Below are positions 26,024 to 38,873 of a DNA stretch of 64,000 bases, one piece after another. The stretch comes from Cololabis saira (taxonomy: Eukaryota > Chordata > Actinopteri > Beloniformes > Belonidae): NCBI RefSeq assembly GCF_033807715.1, contig NC_084597.1, positions 12,827,170-12,891,169 on the forward strand, written 5' to 3'. The notes under the pieces were generated by a model. The model searched no databases, was not told the origin of the DNA, and was given only the letters and a program-made list of their open reading frames with translations. The position numbers and the translations under genes were made by a program. Position 1 is the first letter of the stretch. Each line of letters begins with the position of its first letter.

Positions 26024-26564
26024 CCGTATTTTCTGGACTATAAGCCGCACCTGCATATAAGCCGCATCCGCTCTATTTTTAAAAAAGTAATTAAAAAAAG
26101 ATATACAAGCCGCACCTGCATACAAACCGTATCCGCTCTATTTAAAAAAAAAAAACGATATGCAAGCCGGATATTTATGTTGTTAGATTAGATATTTACT
26201 ACATTTACAGAAGGATTTTGAACTGTAAATGATGTACATGTTTGTACCTAAATAGATCTTTTCCTAACAGTGTCTTTTAACACGGCAGCAACTTTACTGA
26301 TTAAAACGGGACAGAACCAAGAGAAAATAACCTGTATTTATTTATCTATTTATCTGTTTGAAATCTGCTTCTACCTACTTCTATCTGCTAAAGAATAAGT
26401 AGCGTATTCTTCTTTGCATTTATTTTGTCTTAGTTTTGATTCTAATTCCGGTTAGAGCGCCCCGAGCGGTGGAAGAAAAATCCACAGAATAGCTGCACCT
26501 TTGTATAAGCCGCATGGTTGAAAACCTATGAAAAAAGTAGCGGCTTATAGTCCAGAAAATACGG
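26024..26564. mobile_element. MITE with TA flanks (CCGTATTTTCTGGACTATA termini)
   Basis: Perfect inverted ends CCGTATTTTCTGGACTATA / TATAGTCCAGAAAATACGG, each flanked by TA (26022-26023 and 26565-26566). The TA duplication suggests Tc1/mariner-type mobilisation, though other superfamilies cannot be excluded. Internally a unit with AAGCCGCACCTGCATA...CCGCTCTATTT is repeated near the left end. There is no transposase. Copies of this kind of element are common in fish genomes (established knowledge). Confidence 0.85.
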
Positions 26565-26699
26565 TAATTCAATTTGTTGTGATCAACCAGCATTTATAAT
26601 AATTGTAATAATAGCTCGCCATATGAGTGATTGTAGTGGCTTTCCCACTGCACTCGTTCTCTTAGCTACATAGCAGTAGAATTAAACTTAAACTTTAAC

Positions 26700-26800
26700 T
26701 TTAAACTTGATTTTATTTATATAGCACCTTTCATGCAGATAAAATTCAACACAAAGTGCTTTACATTAAAAAGAGAAAACCGCCCCACCCCCGTACCCTC
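26700..26800 (-). repeat. Probable retroposon 3' tail
   Basis: TTTATTTATATAGCACCTTT followed by CACAAAGTGCTTTACA matches a motif common at the 3' ends of fish SINE/LINE copies, here in reverse orientation. No body was recognised. Confidence 0.45.
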
Positions 26801-27913
26801 ATTCATACAGCACACATACACCCCCATCCCCACCCTTGTGATAAAAATGGCTGAGCACGGATAGACCAAATTAGCTCAACGTTTACAAAAGAAAATATAG
26901 CTTAAACTCTTTTCATTTTGACTTTATCAGATTTTAATGATAATCTGAACAGCTCAAATGACTTGAAATTAGATTATGCCAAATCAGACTTGGGCTACTT
27001 TCACATTTGATTCTAAATTGGATAAATAACTGACCCGCTGCAGCATTACTTCAGTCTGAAAGGTCATATCGCAAGTCACCCGTGTTTTACATAACTGTGA
27101 CGCAACAGTCGTCAAAATCCTGTGTCCGTAGGAGATTACGTGCAGCTTGGTTGTGATTAAAAAATAAATGTGAAATCTGTTTTGTATGGCGCTACTCATA
27201 TGAATAAATTGAGCATTAAAAGCTGCAGTTATCCCTTGTACTTTATGTTTCTGCATCCCTCCAGAACCATTTATCTCTGCATCAAGGTGCAACAGAGAAA
27301 CTCCACCACTTTTTTAGGAACTCAGAGAGGTAATAGTTCCAGTCGTTGTTTCATAATTACAAACGGTACATAAACAGATCAAAGATGAGCGGCTGCGCAT
27401 AGCTGAAGCACAAACCAAATTTCAGCACTTGGAAGTGTAATTAACGTCTGTTTTGGGCCACCTTGTTTTAACTTGCAGGAAAACAAGGAAGTCACTCATT
27501 ATTGGTGCAATATTGCAGCTGTTGTCGTGGTAACAGAAGCCCAGTGATGATAATTGCTGGAGGGGTTTAACAGTGCGGGGCAAGTGCCGCAGCATTTGGA
27601 TGGGATACGCGTGTGCGTGTGTGTGAGCGAGAGTGTGTTTGCGGGTGTTTACGGATGCGGGTATCGTCTGCCGACCAGACCAGCTGCAGGCAGCAGAGAG
27701 GGAAAAGAAGGACAGGCTACACAAAGGGGCTTAGACATAACCTCGTGTAAGGCTCTCATGGGGGATGAAAATCTTCCAGCCTCTATTACTGTACATATCA
27801 CCTCTACTGCGGGTAATCCTGGAGGGCTCTGTGAGGTCAGAGCGGACTGATGAGCAGGACCATGAAGCTGCTCAACCCGACACTCACATAAGTCCAACAA
27901 AGTGACAAAGATG

Positions 27914-27916
27914 TAA

Positions 27917-27963
<47 letters not shown>
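27914..27963. repeat. (TATC)n microsatellite
   Basis: About twelve TATC units. A MITE has inserted at its right end, and the 8-bp duplication (CTATCTAT) lies within the repeat sequence. Confidence 0.95.
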
Positions 27964-28574
27964 TAGGGCTGGGCGATATATTGAGATTTTAATATATATC
28001 GATATATTTTCAAATGCGATATGGTACGAGACAATATCGTTTATATCGACTTAAATTTTTTATTTTTTTTATGATTTTGATATAGCTTATTTTGTGACAA
28101 ATTGACTTGAATGTTTTATTTGAGATTTGCGCAAATGTTTTGTTATTTGCACAACTGTCAACCTCAGTGGAAAAGTCTGCCTGTTACTGTCTACATGGTA
28201 TTAATTGCACAGTGTATTTTAATTTAATTGTTATGCAGGAAAGGGATATTTGTTTTATTTTATTCAAGAAGCATTATTATTCTATATATGCAGGCAGTTT
28301 ATTTTTATTTCATTTGTTTTGTACATTTTGATATCGTGCAGACCTCTGTTAATAAAGGTACCTGTGTGACATTTGGCACGAGGCTTTGTATTAAAACTGA
28401 CTGTTTTTTTAAGGGTTTGCCTCAGAATAAAATGAAGCTAACAGAGATGCTATGCTATAACGCTTTGGGGGAAACCCCAATTATGGCACAGAAAAAATAT
28501 CGATATATATCGAGTATCGCCATTCAGCTAGAAAATATCGAGATATGACTTTTGGTCCATATCGCCCAGCCCTA
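27964..28574 (+). mobile_element. hAT-like MITE (TAGGGCTGGGCGATAT termini), copy 1
   Basis: The termini are TAGGGCTGGGCGATAT and ATATCGCCCAGCCCTA with an 8-bp flank CTATCTAT on both sides (27956-27963 and 28575-28582). It is very similar to the copy in opposite orientation at 38874-39475, including a 74-codon open frame at 28107-28331 that is nearly identical in the other copy. The frame has no recognisable domain and is explained by the shared ancestry of the element, not selection. Confidence 0.9.
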
Positions 28575-29891
28575 CTATCTATATATATATATTGTATTGA
28601 TCCTCCTGTCCAGTTTGTGGAACTGCTTTTATTTGTGTTTATGTTTCTTAGAGAGAGCAAGCGCTAACCTTAATGGAGTTTGCTCTATATCTGGGACAGT
28701 GTGACAGCACGCCCATTTTCAATAGGCTTTGTAGGCCAAAAGTCACACCCAGGACAACATCCTACTAATCTTTCTTCCCGTGCGTGTAAAAATGTTGCCT
28801 GGACTAAGGTTGCGAGATGCACTTACAGAGGGCACCGAAGCAGCTGGGCCTCCGCAGGGCAGCTACTCTTACTCTGACATCCACCGCAAAACTCTTCATC
28901 TGATTCTAATTACCTTGTCTGGTTGCAGTTGTTTGTGAACATTGTAGATTATCATCCTAAGTGTGTTTGCGCCGACAGTGATCTCTATCTGAATCGCTGC
29001 GAGGAGGATAATTGGGTTATCAGATAGTAAACAATCCAGCTATGATGCTTCAATATGGACCCGAGATGGATTATCGTTAGTTGCCTGTAAAGAGACACTG
29101 TCAATCCACAGCTGTGTCTCCACATGCATTATGACCCTGTGTCGTGCCTTTTTTTCTTTTTCTTTTTTTGTCACGCACCTTCCCTCAGCACCATTTCAGC
29201 ATTTGCTTATGTTAGGAGTTTTCCCACTCTGCGTTGTCACCATAAATCAGATGATTTATCGTCTTAGCCTCGCAGGATTTCAACTTTTGCTTTTGGTGTG
29301 AGACCACAAGAATGGCTTTGAGTGACTGCTCACTTTCCCATGGAAAAGTCCAATGCCTTCATTCGAGAGGCAGGACAGGCGCTGCCTCTTGCTGGCGCTG
29401 GATGAAAAAAAGTGAAAGTCTGCAAAGAGAGCAGTGACACATGATCTATCCTTGCACAGTACATCAATATTATGCAGCAATGCTTACATCACAAAGAAGA
29501 AACTGCTGTTTCATGTGATACTCAGACTAAATCTTTAGAATATTGACCAGTTAGGCTCTCTAAGACTGAAAGGTGGCTGTCAGAGGGGGAAAAAAAAAAG
29601 GTTTATACCTGCATTATAATCCACTTCTTCATCTGTATGCTCAGCATGTCACAATACTCATGCACAACTTGCATGGCAAACACAACTCTGGCGAGATCAT
29701 TAGCAGGCATGTGCATTTGTTAAAGTGCCCCGCTGACTTCTGCCACCATTTTCTGTCAATGATGAGAATGCAAAATATTTACAGCCAGCCTTTAAAGCCT
29801 TCGGGGGGTCGGTGTTTGATAGTCCAAACACAGTTTGGGTGAAATCCCTTTAAAGTCATTAGGCAATCAAATGTTGTTGTCCTGAACTTAA

Positions 29892-30989
29892 AAGGAACCC
29901 TGGCTATTAAGACATGTAGGTCTTAAAAGATAAATGTTCGTATCAATTATAACAATGTGATATAAAAAACCTTGTTGATGTCTTTGTTTTTATAAAATTT
30001 GAAAATATAATTTAACTCGTAGGTCGCCATTGTTGTTTACACCGCAATGCATTCTGGGTAGTGACGTCAGACGGTGGCTCCTGCTAACCCCCGTCCACTG
30101 TTTTGACATCCAGAAACAGATGAAAACACAGCTAAACAGGTGACGGCGCACCAGAAACACAGATCAAAACACAGCTAAACATTAAGGTGACGGCGCACCT
30201 ACAAAAAAGTTTAAAAAAAAATTTAAAAAAAGTACCACACGTTTCAACTAGCAGATAGCCGATGCTACAATAAAAACCCCAGCCAGATCTGGCGTCATTA
30301 AATTAAATAAAGATGTTCTTGCCTATTTGACGCGAAGTCTGCGCCTCCCGTTTCGTCAAAGTCCCGGGCCAGTCCCCTCAGCCTCTGGTCTGTCATCAAA
30401 CCGTGGATCCAGCACCGAAGCCGGTTTTAGGGGGGGAGAGGGGTGGGCTATGCCCACCCAAACGTGCATCCTGCACACCGGCGTCTCCATCCCGGCGGCG
30501 GCGAGAGCGGATGGCGGAGCGCTGCAGGCTCATAGAGCCACGGCTACGCCGTCTACGGCGTCTACACGAGCTAAGACCTCCTGCTAGTTGAAACGTGTGG
30601 TCTGTTAGTCTATCTGAGTTTTATGGTGTTTTTATAGTTCATGCTTTATGGTGCGGTACTTTTTTTTGTTGTTTTTTTTTACTTTTTTGTAGGTGCGACG
30701 TCACCTTAATGTTTAGCTGTGTTTTGATCTGTGTTTCTGGTGCACCGTCACCTGTTTAGCTGTGTTTTCATCTGTTTCTGGATGTCAAAACAGTGGACGG
30801 GGGCCAGCAGGAGCCACCGTCTGACGTCACTACCCAGAATGTAAACAACAATGGCGACCTACGAGTTAAATTATATTTTCAAATTTTATAAAAACAAAGA
30901 CATCAACAAGGTTTTTTATATCACATTGTTATAATTGATACCAACATTTATCTTTTAAGACCTACATGTCTTAATAGCCAGGGTTCCTT
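29892..30989. mobile_element. TTAA fold-back element, copy 1
   Basis: Long inverted arms of about 350-400 bp begin AAGGAACCCTGGCTATTAAG and end with the inverse, each flanked by TTAA (29888-29891 and 30990-30993). TTAA duplications are made by piggyBac and Kolobok elements (established knowledge). The centre contains a GC-rich segment with repeated CTACGCCG units. The left arm lacks about 55 bp (between GTACC and ACACG) that is present in copy 2, apparently lost at the short direct match ACC. There is no transposase. The small open frames (30327-30587) derive from the GC-rich centre. Confidence 0.9.
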
Positions 30990-31193
30990 TTAAAGTTGCC
31001 TTATCGCTTGATGTATATTGCTAAGTGTTCGATTTATATGCGTGATTGAGATGAAAATGTTAATAAATAAGTGCGTATCCACTACATTTGAGCTAAAGGG
31101 CCGCAGCATTTACTAGATTTGCAATAAAAAAAATGTATGCAAAATAATTCAACAAAGCCCAGTAAGATCTGGCTTTATTGTCTTTTATTTATT

Positions 31194-31390
31194 AGGGCCC
31201 GAGCACTGACAGTGCGAAGGCCCTATTGTATCTGTAGGAATTTTTGTTTTTTTTCTCGTTTTTATTTTTCCGACGAAAGGAGGGCCTTTTTGCCCCCCTA
31301 AAAGTCACCAAATTTTGCATGCAAGCCAGGCCTGGCGAAAAATTTTATATTTAATGGTTTGCATTAATGGGCGTGGCAACCAATCAGAGA
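31194..31390 (+). repeat. Interspersed repeat fragment (GGGCCCGAGCACTGACAGTG)
   Basis: The block GGGCCCGAGCACTGACAGTG, CGAAGGCCCTATTGTATCTG and GGCCTTTTTGCCCCCCTAAA is a dispersed fish repeat by my recollection. Only this one copy lies in the window. The right end is not defined. Confidence 0.45.
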
Positions 31391-31605
31391 GGCTGTTCAT
31401 AAGTTCAGTAAGTCCAACTACTGTGTTGGTACGTGTAGATAACAGTTTAAGTTTTAGACATCTTTAGAGTACAATCTATAAAAAATGCTTTTCAGAGGTT
31501 TTTAATCATCAATATCAAACTGAGGATGATAAGATGCTGACCTGATTACTGTAATACCTGACGTTGACGGTACTGATTCAGGTTATTAAGAGACTTCTGT
31601 AACAA

Positions 31606-32176
31606 CCATAGACTGTAAAAAACAATGAACGAAGCATTAGATCACATGACCCATTGGTTTCTGAAGAGCTGTTTTGGTGGGGCGCAGCCATGTTGCACGG
31701 GAAGCCGACGGGAGCACACCCACCATATGTCAGCTGTTAGCTTTGGCTCCCGGCTCCGTCAGGGGATCCTCGCCAAAATATCTCCACAGTTTACAACAGA
31801 GTAAAGCATTTAACATGTTATTGGGATTGAAATCAAAAATTACTGTTGGGTTGAACCAATGCTGGGTGGTTTCTTTGCCAAGCACAGTAGCATGACGATT
31901 ACGGATCAGGAAATGATAACGACTAGCCATTGGCTTAGCTGACTGTCAATCAATCAATAATGTTAGAAATACAATTATTATTTTATAAGCATTTTTCTGG
32001 CATGGTACAAAAACATTTACCCCCCTCAGAGTTGTCATGGGTGTGAAATCAAATAGTTGAGACAAAAAGGCTGTAAATGTATTTATTTCAGCTCTAAAGT
32101 TGGACGTTTCAAAGTGGGAGTGGCTGGAGATCGACTCACTTTTGCAGCAAGCCTCTATTGGCCAGTCGGGGAACTG
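31606..32176 (+). repeat. Old interspersed repeat (ATAGACTGTAAAAAA type)
   Basis: It starts ATAGACTGTAAAAAACAATG, followed by CCATTGGTTTCTGAAGAGCT, a stretch with AGCCAATGGCT, and the CCCCCTCAGAGTTGTCATGG block. It matches the minus-strand copy at 25540-25850 over its second half. It has no clear termini or frame and is likely an ancient non-autonomous transposon. Confidence 0.6.
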
Positions 32177-33507
32177 CAACTAATCTTAGAGCCTTAATGA
32201 CTTCTTTTTTTTCTTGATAAATCCACTGAACATCACCACAAATAGATACCACCACTTGCCTGGCATGCAAATTACCCTTATACAATAGTTTCATCTTGGA
32301 CCACTTTGTTCATTTGTTTTAAAAATTCACAACTTGTATCTTCGTAAGAAGGGGACTTCCTGTGCTGATTTAGGGTGGACTACTTGGATACTTACATTCT
32401 ACATTTTGGAAACTTCCCTCTACTTTTCTTTTCTTTTTTCTTTTATAAAAATATAATTATCTGCACTATTTACAGGTAAATCCTTAAATCCTCTCTTTGG
32501 TTGCCCCTGCTCTGAGCAGTCACTCTTCAAAGCTTCTCCTAAACTCGGCTGGACATACAGCCGTCAACATTTGAAACGCGTCAAAGACACAATTACGTGT
32601 TAAACAAGATTTTTTAACGATATCCGCTCCTGTCTGAGGACAACGTTGATGAAAAGTTTTGATCTACCGACTGTCGCCGATAAAGGTGATGAATGTGATG
32701 TACACTTCACCTTCAGATAAGAGCTTGGATTTTAAAGTTGTGTCTTGAGTGTAATTCTAAAACAGGTTTATAATAATTAGAAATGCAACAATTGCAGTTT
32801 TCGATATTTTCTTTTATTGATTCTCTGAAAGGACATTCCTGCTGATACTGTTTTGTCCATACTTCAGGTTGTGTGCTTTATTTTTCCCCTGGACAAGGCT
32901 AAAACACTGTTCTTTTTGTCACCATAATTTATAAAAACCTAAGCAAACAGCATTTTTCCCATAACCTTGTGACAGTCTTAAACACTGAAATAAGACATAT
33001 TAATGCACAAATAAATGTGAAAAAATGAAGAGGCAGCCGGGGGGGTTAACACTGTTGCCTCACAGCAAGAAAGTTCCTGCCTGGACTCCCGGCAGGGATC
33101 TTCCTGTGTGGAGTTTGGATGTTGTCCATCTGCCGTGTGAATGTTCTCTGGCTTCCTCTCATGGTCCAAAAACATGTATGTCAGGTAGTTCGGTTGCTCT
33201 AAAATTTCCCGTAGCGGTGAGTGGTCCTCTATGTGTGGTCTTTACAATTGATTAACCGTCATCTTTCGCCTGAAGAGAGCTGGGAAAGTCTCCAGCAGAT
33301 TCCCGTGTTCTATGTAGGAATAAGCAGGTATTGGTGAAGGGATTGATAATGCTGGTGAAAGGCTAATAGAGATGGAAAAAGAGAGATATCTATATTACAG
33401 TACCTTGTTGACTAAGTCACAAAGAGTATTGGATTCTTAATAAATTAAGATCAGTATAAATGTGTACAAAACAGGAGAGAAGTTTCAAAGGAGAGGAAAC
33501 TTCACAG

Positions 33508-34183
<676 letters not shown>

Positions 34184-34843
34184 CTTCACAGCCATCAGAG
34201 GCTTTTTTTTTAATTATAGAAAATTAAACAAATCCATGACACCACACAAAGATCAAACATGATGCAAATTACATCTTTATTGGACTTGAAATTGTGATTT
34301 GTTCTACCAAAGTGTTCTTTAAATTAAAATGACTAGCTCGGAGCGAGATTTGAAAGAGGGAATATTTAGAGAGAGAATGTAAAATTGACTTGTTGGATAG
34401 ACTGAGTGACAGTAAGTAAATACTGGAGAAAATAATAATCCTTCTCCATTTAATTAGTACATCCTGGAGGCAAGTAATACGCTTTCTGTATATGATACAA
34501 TCCAAACACCACCAGAGCTGAGTTTAGCAAATTAAGCACCAGGAGAGATGACTGCAGATCTCTGGGAATTCTTTGTGTAAATATTTTCGCTTCTGTTGTG
34601 ATGGGGATGTCAGACAGCTGGAATACAGCGGGAAGCTACATGATGCTCTCAGCTTCGCGAGTTGATCAGCAACCTCCCCGTGACCCTTGTGTGATAAATT
34701 TCCACACATATGACACACTTCCTGACTCAGTAAAATGTTGATTATGAGCATAATCCATCCAGCATTGACATTTCTCACCACAACGTTTTAGTGGCGCACT
34801 AATTAACAGCCTGATGTTGGGATGATGACGCATCTTTCTAGGT

Positions 34844-35514
34844 CAGGGGTCGGCAACCCGCGGCTCTAGAGCCGCATGTGGCTCTTTAGCGTCGCCCTAG
34901 TGGCTCCTGGAGCTTTTTCAAAAATGTTGACCTTTTTTTTTCCTTTTTTTCTTTTTTTTCCCTTTTTCCTTTTTTTCTTCTTTTTTCTTTTTTTCTTCCT
35001 TTTTTCTTCTTTTTTTCCTTTTTTCTTCTCTTTTTTTCCCTTTCATTCTCTTCTTTTTTTTTCTGTTTTCCTTTTTTTCTTTTTTCTTCTTTCCTTTTTT
35101 CCTTTTTTAATCTCAACATTTCGACTTTTTTCTCAACATTTCGACTTTTTTCTCGAGATTGTACTTCAACAATCTCAACATTTCAACTTTTTTCTCTGAA
35201 TTTCGACTATTTTCTCTGAATTTTGACTATTTTCTCGACATTTCGACTTTTTTTTCGACATTTCGACTTTTTTCTCAAGATTGTACTTCAACATTAATCT
35301 TGACATTTCAACTTTTTTCTCGAAGTTTTGACTTTTTTCTCGACATTTCAACTTTTTTCTCAAACTGCATAATAATTCCCTTAGTTATAGCTAATATAGA
35401 TACATGCAGCATGTGTTTGCCTTCATTAAAAAATTTTTGCCGCTCCAGACATATTTGTTTTTTGTGTTTTTGGTCCAATATGGCTCTTTAAACATTTTGG
35501 GTTGCCGACCCCTG
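34844..35514 (+). mobile_element. hAT-like element (CAGGGGTCGGCAACCC termini), complete copy
   Basis: Perfect 16-bp inverted repeats CAGGGGTCGGCAACCC / GGGTTGCCGACCCCTG, flanked by TTCTAGGT (34836-34843) and GTCTAGGT (35515-35522), an 8-bp hAT-type duplication with one mismatch. The interior is a pyrimidine-rich stretch followed by degenerate repeats near TTTCTCGACATTTCGAC. The 3'-truncated copy is at 11880-12573. It is non-autonomous. Confidence 0.92.
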
Positions 35515-36308
35515 GTCTAGGTAGTACAAGAAGGACCTTCAGCGAGAATGAGAGGCATTTCTTAGAGCAGGTGGAAACGGGCACGTTGAGCTCTGGGAGC
35601 CGTGTGAATAATCCTGTTGACTTTTAGTTGCGGAGCAGGGCAGCAGCTTGAAAGACTTGGCATCACTGGAAAAGGAGGATCAATTCTCTGGAGCTAAAAG
35701 TGCAGCAGCACTTTGCTGTCCATGCAAAGACAGTGATGATGCACCATCCTCCTGACCTTCAAACTTCCTGTTGCATTGTTAAACCAAGTTTACTTTTAAT
35801 ATATACCCGGTGCCTTAGAGAGCACTCCCTCAGTGAGGCTCATATGTTCTTTTTAGTACAAAAAAAAAGATGTTTCTATCGCTATTTTAGACATTCTTTG
35901 TAAAAACTTTGCAGATTAAAGCCTCTGCGAACTGCATTAGAATAAAAGAAAATGTCCACACAGAACCTAGAAGGAGAGGAGGCAGAGATACGTTTCAGCT
36001 GCCTTAATTATAACGGCACTTACTGCAGTGGGCACAAATACATCGCAACAGCATTTCTAAAACAAATGAGCCAAAAACTCTGCTTCTGTTGTCTTGTCAG
36101 TTGAGACTTTCGAAGATGAAATACATTAAAAAAAAGCCTCTGCAACATTGATGATTAAATTTGCACAACACATGTTCAGCATGCATCAGCCTGTTTGTCC
36201 TATAGAGAAAAACTGCTGTTTTTTTCCCAGGAGATTCTTTGAACTAAATCACCAAGTTACTTTGAACTGTACTGACACAGTGCTGCTTTGTGTGACTCTT
36301 TATTTTAG

Positions 36309-36952
36309 GAGAACCCATATCTGTGTAGTGACGAGTGCGATGCCTCCAACCCAGACTTGGCCCACCCTCCTCAGCTGATGCAGGACCGGGAACGGAATGG
36401 CTTACTCACCTACTGGCAGACGGTCACATGGAGACGCCACCCGGAGCCCCTGCTGGCCAACATCTCCATGTCCTGGAACAAGAGTCTGGAGCTCACAGAC
36501 GACGTCCACATCACTTTTGAATATGGCCGACCCACAATCATGGTGCTCGATAAGTCCATGGATCACGGACGCTCCTGGCAGCCGTACCAGTTCTACGCTG
36601 ACGACTGCCTGGAAGCTTTCAACATGCATCCCAAACGAGTACGCGACCTGTCGGCCGCAAACATCACCCGGGTCATTTGCACGGAGGAGTACTCGCGCTG
36701 GGTCGGCTCCAAGAACGACAAGAATGTGAAGTTCGAGGTGCGGGCGCGCTTTGCTGTGTTTGCAGGCCTTCGACTGCAGAACATGGACAACCTGTACACC
36801 CGCATGGAAAGTATGAAGGGACTGAGAGACTTCTTCACCTTCACCAACCTGAGGATGAGGCTGCTCAGGCCCGCGCTGGGCGGCACCTACGTCCAGAGAG
36901 ACAACCTGCTCAAGTACTTCTACGCCATATCCAACGTCGAGGTACCCGCCAG
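36309..36952 (+). CDS. ntng2: Netrin-G2-like protein, LN-domain exon
   Basis: The exon gives residues 82-295 plus two bases of an arginine codon. It opens [13 protein letters not shown], continues through [38 protein letters not shown] and FAVFAG, and closes with RLLRPALGG...[11 protein letters not shown]: the order of the netrin-G LN domain (domain VI). The LN loops of netrin-Gs bind their NGL partners outside the cell (established knowledge). Three N-glycosylation sequons are visible: NIS, NKS and NIT. TYVQR, EYGRP and EEYSRW favour NTNG2 over NTNG1. Boundaries are TTTTAG before GAG and a GTGAGG donor at 36953. There is no frameshift or stop. The next exons, encoding laminin-EGF repeats, were not found before the end of the window. 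Confidence 0.95.
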
Positions 36953-37263
36953 GTGAGGATCACAGCTGACTTCGAAGATCTCACTTTTTTTTTGACAACA
37001 CTCATTCAAAATAATTCTAATATTATTATAATAATGATAATAATAAAAAGAGTTTATACGCAAAATCTCACTGCAGCTGCAGCTTAAACTTGTTTCAGGA
37101 TCCATCCATTAGTCAACTGACTAAATATTAAAATAGAAATAGTGAAGCTTGTCTAAATGTGGAATAAATATTAGGATAGGGTTGGAGTAAGATAGGATAA
37201 GGTGTATATATTCTGCATTTTAGCCTTAATTATAAAGACAGTATCTTAACAAAGTGTCTAAAG

Positions 37264-37874
37264 TACGACGGAGTATTAGGGCCAAACTAAGACAAAAAAA
37301 ATTGGAAATTACGAGAATAAAGTCATAATATAATGAGAATAAAGTCGTAAATTTACCAGAAAAAAGTCGTAATGTTGCGAGAATAAAGTCGTAATAGAAT
37401 AAAGTCGTTATATAACAAGAATAAAGTCGTAACATTACGAGAATAAAGTCGTAATATTATCGAGAATAAAGTCGTAACATTACGAGAATAAAGTCGTAAT
37501 TTATGAGAATAAAGTCTTAATATTATGAAAATAAAGTGGTAATTTATGAGAACTCTAACAGGAAGAGCAGTCTTCTCCCTGTGTTAACATTAGTAATATT
37601 GAGCAGTATCTGGTGAAGTTATATATATAATATATTTAATATTACGACTTTATTCTCGTAATATTAAGACTTTATTCTCAAAATATCACAACTTTATTCT
37701 CAAAATATTACGACTTTATTCTCGTAATATTATGACTTTATTCTCGTAATTTTACGACTTTATTCTCATTATATTATGACTTTATTCTCGTAATTTTACG
37801 ACTTTATTCTCGTAATATTATGACTTTATTCTCGTAATTTTTTTGTCTTAGTTTGGCCCTAATACGCCGTCGTA
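37264..37874. mobile_element. Fold-back element made of inverted short tandem repeats, copy 1
   Basis: The ends are TACGACGGAGTATTAGGGCC and the inverse GGCCCTAATACGCCGTCGTA (one mismatch), flanked by the 6-mer CTAAAG (37258-37263 and 37875-37880). The left arm is a tandem array of a roughly 18-22 bp unit (GAGAATAAAGTCGTAATATTAC, with truncations) and the right arm carries the same array inverted, around a unique centre of about 110 bp. It is likely to extrude as a long hairpin. There is no gene inside. The sister element is at 51408-52040. Confidence 0.88.
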
Positions 37875-38873
37875 CTAAAGCTGTTCCATGAATGAAGTAA
37901 AAAAAAAAGGCATGCCCATAAATGTAGCAAGTGTAAAGTCTTAGAAACCGCAAATGCTTAGATAAAGAAAAGCTCTTAACTTTTGTATTGAAGTGCAGTA
38001 TTGTTAAACCACTCGTAGCACTTATTTTTCAAGTTGAAGATACATTCAGACCTGACAGATAAAAATATAAGTACCCTCTCGTCTGACTTCCACATCCACA
38101 CAGCCACCGTGATCTGAGGGTTTTTCCAAATCACCCCACCCTCCACCTGAATCCTGCTCTGCCTGTCACCGGCCTGTAAGAACAATGATTAATGCCCAAA
38201 CAGTGTGTCCGCGGTGGTCCAACGTAAACCCCCATCCACATTCTGCTGGGGGAGTCGGGAACCCTTACACGGCAACTTTGTGACGTTGAACGATGCTTGT
38301 GCCATCATGCACCTGCTTAGCGTCTCCTTCCTTTCAGAGTTATTATTCCAATCAATACGCCAGGCTGACATTTGAATGGTATTTAACATCCTTCTTGGGA
38401 TGGCGTGCAAGGGGAGGAAGAAGGCATGAATTTGTGTGTGTGTGTGTGTGATGAGGGTTGCTGAGCAAGTAGTGTGTGTGGGGTGGGGGGCTAAAATGAG
38501 CATCTGTTTGAACGGGGCGTTGACCGATGTGGGTGTCTGTGTATGCGCATGAAGAAAAGGTGTGCGTTTGTGTGTGTGGTGGGGGGGGTGCTTGATGGAG
38601 TCCTGAGTGGTTGCTGACACAGCACACGTACAAACACACACAAGCAGCCCTCTGGCAGTGTGGAGAGGCCCTGCAGGTATTGATCACAGCCACTTTTCAG
38701 GCTCAGCACAGAATCAGAGAGAGGGAGAGATCAGCCCCGGTACCCAGGGGCTGGAATCAGTCCATCACCTGGCCAGAACCTCCACCAAACCTAGCAAAAT
38801 CGTTAAACAGCCACGCTAGTTGGGAAATATTTGCTGCTTGTTCCTATTTAATAGCCCTCACCTGTGCAACATC

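Noticed and set aside
28107..28331. 74-codon frame nearly identical to one at 39102-39326
   Set aside because: Both lie at the same place in sister MITEs, so the similarity reflects copying of the element. It has no domain.
28910..29100. Possible conserved non-coding element in the intron
   Set aside because: Its composition looks more complex than its surroundings, but without alignment to other fish there is no basis to call it.
30327..30591. Arg-rich frames in the fold-back centre
   Set aside because: Their GC-rich CTACGCCG composition comes from the transposon; the same segment is inverted in the sister copy.
36402..36729. Antisense and other-frame open frames over the LN exon
   Set aside because: These are shadows of the netrin-G coding exon; the + strand frame at 36309-36952 matches the family throughout.
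37264..37874. CRISPR-like repeat and spacer appearance
   Set aside because: The repeats are direct in one arm and inverted in the other, without regular unique spacers, and the host is a fish.
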